From contig JALNXP010000078.1 of NCBI GenBank assembly GCA_023230285.1, positions 1 to 9,155 of the forward strand: a DNA stretch of 9,155 nucleotides. The letters are read 5' to 3'. Source of the DNA: Bacteroidales bacterium. Its GTDB lineage: Bacteria > Bacteroidota > Bacteroidia > Bacteroidales > BM520. A program made the translations under genes and the position numbers. Shown piece after piece: positions 4,115 through 9,155 of the stretch; position 1 is the first letter of the stretch, and each line of letters starts with the position of its first letter. Under the pieces are notes generated by a model that saw only the letters and a program-made list of their open reading frames with translations, did no database searches and was not told the origin of the DNA.

Positions 4115-6646
4115 TTATTTTTTTACATCATGATACGTTTGTTTTCTCCATCTATAAATGCTGACACTTGCACAAGCTATTATCGTTAAGAACATGATAA
4201 TGATACAAATAATTGAAATTGTATCGCCTTTCTTAACACTGTCAGGACGAAATTCAAAACGTATATTATGCTGTCCTGCAGGGATATTTAATGCGCGAAG
4301 TGAATAGTCAACGCGGAAATGCTCTTTAGGCTTTCCATCAATTAGAGCCTTCCATCCATAAGGATAGTATATTTCTGAAAATACTGCCGTGCCGTCTTTT
4401 GAGGAATTTGAATTGTATTCAATGTATTCAGGAGTATATTTTGTCAATTCTATAGAGGCATTCATGTCTTTTTCAGGTGAAAAATCAGTAATATAATCTC
4501 TGAATGAAGCGTCAAGGACTGCAGTAGTACGTAAGTTAATATTATCTATTGCTTCCGATTCTTCATTTGCATTATCTGCAACTATAAGTGAATCAACAAA
4601 CCACGCATTGCCTAAAGCAAAAGGATTGGAAATTGGAATTTCCGAACCGTCTTGTAGAGGAACTATGACATATTTCATATTCAACATATTCAAAACAGGG
4701 TATATAGCGTTACCATCGGTAGCGAACAAATTTCCCTGACTCTTTGATATTGCATTTACAAGAGGATTCATTTCTTTTGAAATATGTTCATCAATAAGAT
4801 CCTGATAACGGCGCAATTTTGCACCTGAATAACCGCCAATAGATTTAAGGTAATATGAAGTACGTGCCTCATTGAAGGTATTACTTGATAGGTTCAATAC
4901 ACGAAAATGCGTAGTGTCTTTCAACAGCTCTTTTTCATAAGGTTTCATTGCAAATTCCTTATCCAAATTTTTAGGTGTTGCAAAGTTATCATAATTGAAA
5001 AAACGTCTGTCGACAGTCCACATATCACTTATTACAAGAATTGTCATGATTATGCCCAACCATGTCGTTTTTATTTTTTCCTGAACGAAGAAATATACTA
5101 AAATTGCAGCTAATGCAATAAAAATAAATGAACGCCACGCATCACTTTGCATCATAGATGCACGCTGACCAAGGATTGATGTGTAAAGCCAGTCTGGTAT
5201 CTGTGAAACAAATTGAGCATCATTGGGAGAAGTAAAACTTAAGATGGATTTACCAAATAAAGCAAAAAATAAACATATACCTGCTGTGATACCTCCGGAA
5301 ATATATAACTTTTTAAGTAAGGATTTTTTGTCGATAGATTTATCTGAAATTTCTTTAAGAGCAAGGAATCCTAAAAGTGGAATGGTAATTTCTGCAATGA
5401 TAAGTATTGAGGAAACTGCTCGAAATTTATTGTACATTGGAAAATAATCGAAGAAAAATTTTGTCAGTGGCATAAAGTTATGCCCCCAAGATAATAAAAC
5501 TGACATTAATGTTGCGATTAGTAACGCCCATTTATATGGTCCTTTTACAATTAACAAGCCAAGTAAAAAAAGAAAACAGACTATTGCACCCATATAGACA
5601 GGTCCTGATGTAAAAGGCTGGCTGCCCCAGTATGTCGGTGCCTGACTGCAGAATTGCTTGGCATTATTTGCCGGAATACCTTTTGCCGTCATATCTTTAT
5701 ACAGCTTTGAATCTGTACCAACATTAAGACCGGAAGCACCACCCATATAATTTGGTATTAAAAATGTCATCGTTTCGTCTATGCCATAGCTCCATGCTGT
5801 CGCATAATCCAAATCAAGACCTTTTTCTACTTTATTTGCATCATCATTGGCTTTTATAATGTCGGAATGTCCACCGCGCATTGTCTGTGAAGCATATTCA
5901 TTGTTAGCGAAAATGTTGGCACTGCCGCATCCCATACCGATAGCAAAAGCAACTGCAAATATGGCGGTTGCTATGCCAAAATCTTTCATCCTTTTTTCAC
6001 GAATATGATTGTATAGCTCTGCAAAAAACAAAATGCCGATGAACATACATATATAATATGACATCTGTGGATGCATAAAGAATCCCATAATTGTAAAAAA
6101 CATGGTAAGAATAGCTCCCCAGCCATATTTTTTTCGATATGTTAGAATAAATCCGACAATAACCATCGTCATCCATGTTATCGAAATACATTTACCATTA
6201 TGACGAGCGGCTATAATAATGAAAAAATATGACGAGAAAGCTATGGCAAATGCTCCTGCTAAACTAATCCATTTATTGATTTTAAAAGAGCGTAAAAGTA
6301 TATAAAATGCAATAAGATAGAATAAGACAAGGAATATTTCATTGTGACTTCCCTGATGAAAAAATGTAGAAAAAGGATTTAATAATACACTTGATAAATA
6401 TTTTCCTCCACCTATCTGATAATTTGGCATCCCACTGAACATAGAACCTGTCCACCATGAGTATTCTCCTGTTTCTTGATGGTAACGTACACATTCTTGT
6501 ACTGCCGCTTTACCATTAACGAGGTCTCCGGCATATACAAGTTTCCCCTCCAATACCGGTGCGCAATATATTACTGCTGCAATAACAAAAATTATCCCAA
6601 TGCCTAAATTAAATAATAATGATTTCACAAACTCATTCTTCTTCAT
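4115..6646 (-). CDS. YfhO-family multi-spanning membrane protein (GT-C-like)
   Basis: The 843-residue protein has one transmembrane helix near residues 11-32. A large outer loop follows, with AGDLVNGKAAVQE (39-51) and the aromatic SWWTGSMFSGMPNYQIGGG (63-81), typical of Bacteroidota YfhO proteins. Many hydrophobic helices run through about 105-470, a polar probably periplasmic domain covers roughly the last third, and there is a final helix and short basic tail close to the C-terminus. The helix/first-loop/acidic-residue plan matches GT-C membrane glycosyltransferases that use lipid-linked sugars. Firmicutes YfhO members take part in glycosylation of lipoteichoic acid; the Bacteroidota role is not established. 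It lies 77 bases after glyQS on the same strand with no TAnnTTTG box in the gap, so read-through from glyQS is likely. Family membership is solid; substrate unknown. Confidence 0.9.
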   Translation of the reverse strand: MKKNEFVKSLLFNLGIGIIFVIAAVIYCAPVLEGKLVYAGDLVNGKAAVQECVRYHQETGEYSWWTGSMFSGMPNYQIGGGKYLSSVLLNPFSTFFHQGSHNEIFLVLFYLIAFYILLRSFKINKWISLAGAFAIAFSSYFFIIIAARHNGKCISITWMTMVIVGFILTYRKKYGWGAILTMFFTIMGFFMHPQMSYYICMFIGILFFAELYNHIREKRMKDFGIATAIFAVAFAIGMGCGSANIFANNEYASQTMRGGHSDIIKANDDANKVEKGLDLDYATAWSYGIDETMTFLIPNYMGGASGLNVGTDSKLYKDMTAKGIPANNAKQFCSQAPTYWGSQPFTSGPVYMGAIVCFLFLLGLLIVKGPYKWALLIATLMSVLLSWGHNFMPLTKFFFDYFPMYNKFRAVSSILIIAEITIPLLGFLALKEISDKSIDKKSLLKKLYISGGITAGICLFFALFGKSILSFTSPNDAQFVSQIPDWLYTSILGQRASMMQSDAWRSFIFIALAAILVYFFVQEKIKTTWLGIIMTILVISDMWTVDRRFFNYDNFATPKNLDKEFAMKPYEKELLKDTTHFRVLNLSSNTFNEARTSYYLKSIGGYSGAKLRRYQDLIDEHISKEMNPLVNAISKSQGNLFATDGNAIYPVLNMLNMKYVIVPLQDGSEIPISNPFALGNAWFVDSLIVADNANEESEAIDNINLRTTAVLDASFRDYITDFSPEKDMNASIELTKYTPEYIEYNSNSSKDGTAVFSEIYYPYGWKALIDGKPKEHFRVDYSLRALNIPAGQHNIRFEFRPDSVKKGDTISIICIIIMFLTIIACASVSIYRWRKQTYHDVKK

Positions 6647-6688
6647 AATATTTTATCTGTTTTTTTACACAACATTTTTCTTTTCAAG

Positions 6689-6704
6689 CCTCCTCCCCGT
6701 CCCC
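6689..6704 (-). other. G-rich tract in the glyQS-YfhO gap
   Basis: The minus strand reads GGGGACGGGGAGGAGG here, four closely spaced G-runs within an otherwise AT-rich 77-base gap. It sits about 40 bases before the YfhO start, too far to be its ribosome binding site. A two-layer G-quadruplex in the transcript or coding strand is possible, as is simple GC-rich spacer. The function is unknown. Confidence 0.35.
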
Positions 6705-6723
6705 GCGTATACACTCGTTTCAA

Positions 6724-8235
6724 CTAAAACGCGAAATTCGCTTCAGCTGCAATATCATTACAGTTGATACGCTTTTGAGACATGCTGTCGCGCTCTCTGA
6801 TAGTGACAGTGTTGTCTTCTAACGTCTGGTAGTCTATGGTTATGCAGTACGGCGTGCCTATAGCATCTTGGCGACGATAACGCTTGCCTATCGCATCTTT
6901 TTCGTCATATTGACACATGAACTGCATCTTCAATTTGTCCATGATCTCTCTCGCCTTTTCCGGTAAGCCGTCTTTCTTGGTGAGCGGCAATATCGCAAAT
7001 TTGTATGGCGCTAAAAATGCCGGTATGCTCATAACTACTCGCTCGGAACCGTCTTCTAAGACTTCCTCTTTGTAGGCTTTGGAGATTATGGATAAGAACA
7101 TGCGGTCTAATCCTATAGAGGTCTCTATTACATAAGGTACATAGCTTTCATTTAGCTCATAATCAAAGTATTGTAACTTCTTGCCAGAGTACTTTTGATG
7201 TGCGCTGAGGTCGAAGTCCGTGCGGGAATGTATGCCCTCGATTTCTTTAAAGCCAAACGGGAAGTTAAATTCTATGTCGGTGGCGGCATTTGCATAGTGT
7301 GCGAGCTTTTCATGGTCGTGAAAACGGTAATTTTCCTCGCCTAAACCTAAGGCTTTATGCCATTGCATCCTCTTTTCTTTCCAATATTTGAACCATTCGA
7401 GTTCGGTACCCGGACGGACGAAAAACTGCATCTCCATCTGCTCAAACTCTCTCATGCGGAAAATAAACTGTCTCGCTATGATTTCATTACGGAAAGCTTT
7501 ACCTATCTGCGCAATGCCAAAAGGAATTTTCATCCTTCCCGTCTTTTGTACGTTGAGGAAGTTGACGAAAATTCCTTGTGCTGTTTCCGGTCTTAGATAA
7601 ATAGTTGAAGCATCTTCGTTGACAGAACCCATCTGTGTGGAAAACATCAAATTAAATTGACGAACATCTGTCCAATTTCTTGTGCCTGAAATGGGACAAA
7701 CAATTCCTAAATCGAGAATAATTTGTTTTATATCAGCTAAATTGTTGTCTTCTAATGCTTTAACATATCTTTTGTCTATTTCTGCAAACTCTTCTTTGTA
7801 CTTTAACACCCTTGGATTTGTTGAAGTGAATTGAGCTTCATCAAAGGCTTCTCCAAAACGTTTTTTCGCTTTTTCTACTTCTTTGGCTATCTTTTCTTCT
7901 ATCTTAGCCATGTAGTCTTCGATGAGAACATCAGCTCTGTAACGTTTTTTGGAATCTTTGTTGTCAATTAAAGGGTCATTGAACGCATCAACATGCCCGG
8001 AGGCTTTCCATATAGTAGGGTGCATGAAAATTGCGGAATCTATGCCGACAATGTTTTCATTGTATTGCACCATCGCTTTCCACCAATATTGTTTTATGTT
8101 GTTTTTAAGCTCAACGCCTAATTGCCCATAGTCATAAACTGCACTTAATCCGTCGTAAATTTCACTTGATGGGAAAATAAACCCATATTCTTTACAATGG
8201 GCGACTAAATTTTTAAAGAAATCTTCTTGCTTCAT
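6724..8235 (-). CDS. glyQS: Glycine--tRNA ligase, type 2 (alpha2)
   Basis: This cytoplasmic class II synthetase charges tRNA-Gly with glycine. The 503-residue length fits the single-chain homodimer form rather than the separate alpha/beta form. The class II core starts at about residue 13, with SSEIYDGLSAVYDYGQLG at 23-40, HPTIWKASGHVDAFNDP at 72-88, LRPETAQG at 214-221, motif 2 as FRNEI...FRMREFEQMEMQFF at 248-272, and motif 3 as ETSIGLDRMF at 371-380. A charged, lysine/glutamate-rich insertion lies at about 104-165. The anticodon-binding domain covers roughly 405-503, with GTPYCITID (460-468) and VTIRERDSMSQ (477-487). No disruption is seen. It lies 47 bases after aqpZ on the same strand, and neither that gap nor the next shows a clear promoter box, so an aqpZ-glyQS-yfhO transcript is plausible. 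Base composition is visibly less AT-rich than the glycosyltransferase genes. Confidence 0.97.
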   Translation of the reverse strand: MKQEDFFKNLVAHCKEYGFIFPSSEIYDGLSAVYDYGQLGVELKNNIKQYWWKAMVQYNENIVGIDSAIFMHPTIWKASGHVDAFNDPLIDNKDSKKRYRADVLIEDYMAKIEEKIAKEVEKAKKRFGEAFDEAQFTSTNPRVLKYKEEFAEIDKRYVKALEDNNLADIKQIILDLGIVCPISGTRNWTDVRQFNLMFSTQMGSVNEDASTIYLRPETAQGIFVNFLNVQKTGRMKIPFGIAQIGKAFRNEIIARQFIFRMREFEQMEMQFFVRPGTELEWFKYWKEKRMQWHKALGLGEENYRFHDHEKLAHYANAATDIEFNFPFGFKEIEGIHSRTDFDLSAHQKYSGKKLQYFDYELNESYVPYVIETSIGLDRMFLSIISKAYKEEVLEDGSERVVMSIPAFLAPYKFAILPLTKKDGLPEKAREIMDKLKMQFMCQYDEKDAIGKRYRRQDAIGTPYCITIDYQTLEDNTVTIRERDSMSQKRINCNDIAAEANFAF

Positions 8236-8282
8236 ATCTTATAGTACCTTATATTTAAGTACCGGAATTAAAATTGTTAATA

Positions 8283-9008
8283 TTATTCTTCTTGTTTTTT
8301 ACATGCTTTACAACATTCACCTGAAAATGCTTTCCATACAATAGCTGAAAGGGCAGCACCTACAAATGGAGCAACGATGAACAGCCATAGTTGTTTTAAT
8401 GCAACTCCGCCGGCAAAAATTGCCGGACCTATACTACGTGCAGGGTTCACTGATGTTCCGGTGATAGGAATACATACAATGTGAATGAGTACTAATGTCA
8501 AACCTATTGCTAATCCTGCTAAGGAAGGATTGCCTACTTTGCTGTCGGTAACACCGAGTACGACTAATACAAATATAAAGGTGAAAAACATCTCTGCAAG
8601 AAATGCTGTCAATGTGGAAGTTGTCGGTCCATAAGCATTTGCGCCGGTCATTGTCCCTGTCGGATTGACAGCGTAACCCTGTACCAAAATGTATAAAATC
8701 AATGAACCAAGAATAGCTCCTATTACTTGTGCTATCATATAACCTGCTGCATCTTTCCCGCTAATTCTCCCCGTTAAAAGACATCCTAAGGTGATAGCCG
8801 GATTAATATGACAACCGGAAATTCCACCTATAGCATAAGCCATGGCTACAACCGATAAACCAAAAGCAAAAGCAACAGTTAATACTTGCGCTGTTGTTCC
8901 ACAGCCACCATTAAAAATTGCACTTCCGCAACCTAATAAGACCAGAACCATTGTTCCAATCATCTCTGCAAAATACTTTTTTATAATCGTATATTTTAAA
9001 TTAAACAC
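8283..9008 (-). CDS. aqpZ: Aquaporin Z-type water channel
   Basis: This 241-residue inner-membrane MIP-family channel has six hydrophobic helices and two NPA half-helices, at 69-71 (GCHINPAITLG) and 188-190 (GTSVNPARSIGPAIF). Placing E. coli AqpZ over it by the fixed spacing to the NPA boxes gives the selectivity-filter residues F49, H176, T185 and R191. This is the complete water-selective set, rather than the wider W/G/F/R filter of the glycerol facilitators, so water transport and osmotic adjustment is the likely role. The start at 9008 places KKYFAEMIGT, the usual opening of helix 1, at residues 10-19. The tail is unusual in ending with the cysteine- and lysine-rich GECCKACKKQEE. It is the first gene of the minus-strand block and has its own promoter box 20 bases upstream. 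Confidence 0.96.
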   Translation of the reverse strand: MFNLKYTIIKKYFAEMIGTMVLVLLGCGSAIFNGGCGTTAQVLTVAFAFGLSVVAMAYAIGGISGCHINPAITLGCLLTGRISGKDAAGYMIAQVIGAILGSLILYILVQGYAVNPTGTMTGANAYGPTTSTLTAFLAEMFFTFIFVLVVLGVTDSKVGNPSLAGLAIGLTLVLIHIVCIPITGTSVNPARSIGPAIFAGGVALKQLWLFIVAPFVGAALSAIVWKAFSGECCKACKKQEE

Positions 9009-9027
9009 TAAAAACTTCTATCAATTT

Positions 9028-9036
9028 GCAAAGATA
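9028..9036 (-). promoter_or_regulatory. aqpZ: -7 promoter box (TATCTTTGC) of aqpZ
   Basis: The minus strand reads TATCTTTGC about 20 bases before ATG 9008, a full match to the Bacteroidota TAnnTTTG box with the short leader usual in this group. No good -33 TTTG is visible. It is the only clear box in front of the aqpZ-glyQS-yfhO run. Confidence 0.6.
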
Positions 9037-9122
9037 ATTTATAATTTCTTTAATTTAATATTTTGTGAAATAATTTCAAACTGAAAAACAATTTGTTTTT
9101 CACGGTTATTGAAAATTTTTTC

Positions 9123-9131
9123 TACCTTTGC
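9123..9131 (+). promoter_or_regulatory. -7 promoter box (TACCTTTGC) for a gene beyond the right edge
   Basis: TACCTTTGC fits TAnnTTTG on the plus strand, followed by an AT-rich leader running out of the window. It is divergent from the aqpZ box about 90 bases away. No start codon for the downstream gene is inside the window. Confidence 0.5.
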
Positions 9132-9155
9132 AAAATTTTTTTTTTGTTAGAAAAT

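Noticed and set aside
4907..5447. Plus-strand frames at 4907-5101 and 5223-5447 and a minus frame at 5997-6191
   Set aside because: They lie wholly within the YfhO coding region in other frames and show no protein-family features.
6731..6741. Palindrome GCGAAATTCGC at the 3' end of glyQS as a terminator stem
   Set aside because: It lies inside the last codons, allows only a very short stem with almost no loop, and is followed by only four T residues.
7357..8131. Plus-strand frames antisense to glyQS (7357-7600, 7949-8131)
   Set aside because: They are shadows of a strongly conserved coding region on the opposite strand.
8244..8264. AGTACC direct repeats (two copies) in the aqpZ-glyQS gap as an operator
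   Set aside because: Only two six-base copies in a 47-base gap, with no known binding pattern; chance is a sufficient explanation.
8842..9084. An 80-codon plus-strand frame overlapping the aqpZ start
   Set aside because: It is antisense to conserved aquaporin helix 1-2 sequence, has no family features and contains the aqpZ promoter.

Overview
The window looks like a chromosome segment of a low-GC member of the Bacteroidota, probably order Bacteroidales. The evidence is the type-2 glycyl-tRNA synthetase, the Bacteroidota-style YfhO membrane protein, several TAnnTTTG-type -7 promoter boxes (TATCTTTG, TATTTTTG, TACCTTTG) with very short leaders, and the near absence of Shine-Dalgarno sequences. 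I cannot name a genus from the sequence alone.

Layout. Positions 1-600 hold a pair of near-identical 72-73 bp inverted repeats (32-104 and 514-585) around about 409 bp. That interior carries the remnant of a HigA/XRE-type antitoxin gene and a fragment of an AlbA_2/COG2865-type regulator gene. Each fragment stops resembling its family almost exactly at an inner edge of a repeat. Positions 600-890 are a gene graveyard: a good promoter box, then the first ~33 codons of one glycan-locus gene joined out of frame to the last ~40 codons of a UDP-galactopyranose-mutase-like flavoprotein. Positions 869-4019 hold three apparently intact glycan genes on alternating strands: an unrecognised GT-B-like protein (+), a GT2 glycosyltransferase (-) and a GT10 alpha-1,3-fucosyltransferase (+) closely resembling the Helicobacter pylori enzymes. 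Positions 4115-9008 are a minus-strand block of ordinary chromosomal genes, in transcription order aqpZ (water channel), glyQS (glycyl-tRNA synthetase) and a large YfhO-family membrane protein. At the right edge a plus-strand promoter box points to a gene outside the window.

How it fits together. The left half reads as the eroded end of a surface-polysaccharide (capsule/O-antigen) locus: very AT-rich, with mixed orientations, gene fragments and an inverted-repeat element. The right half is visibly less AT-rich, co-directional and intact. The glycosyltransferases would build or decorate a surface glycan, the fucosyltransferase adding fucose from GDP-fucose. YfhO belongs to a GT-C-like membrane family whose Firmicutes members act in lipid-linked sugar transfer, so it could be functionally related to the glycan genes, but its position next to glyQS suggests it belongs to the stable chromosome.

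The observations most worth following are the inverted-repeat cassette with its doubly truncated contents, the promoter-bearing fused pseudogene beside it, and the unrecognised protein at 869-1822. I found no complete new defence or mobile system, no CRISPR array and no rRNA or tRNA gene.
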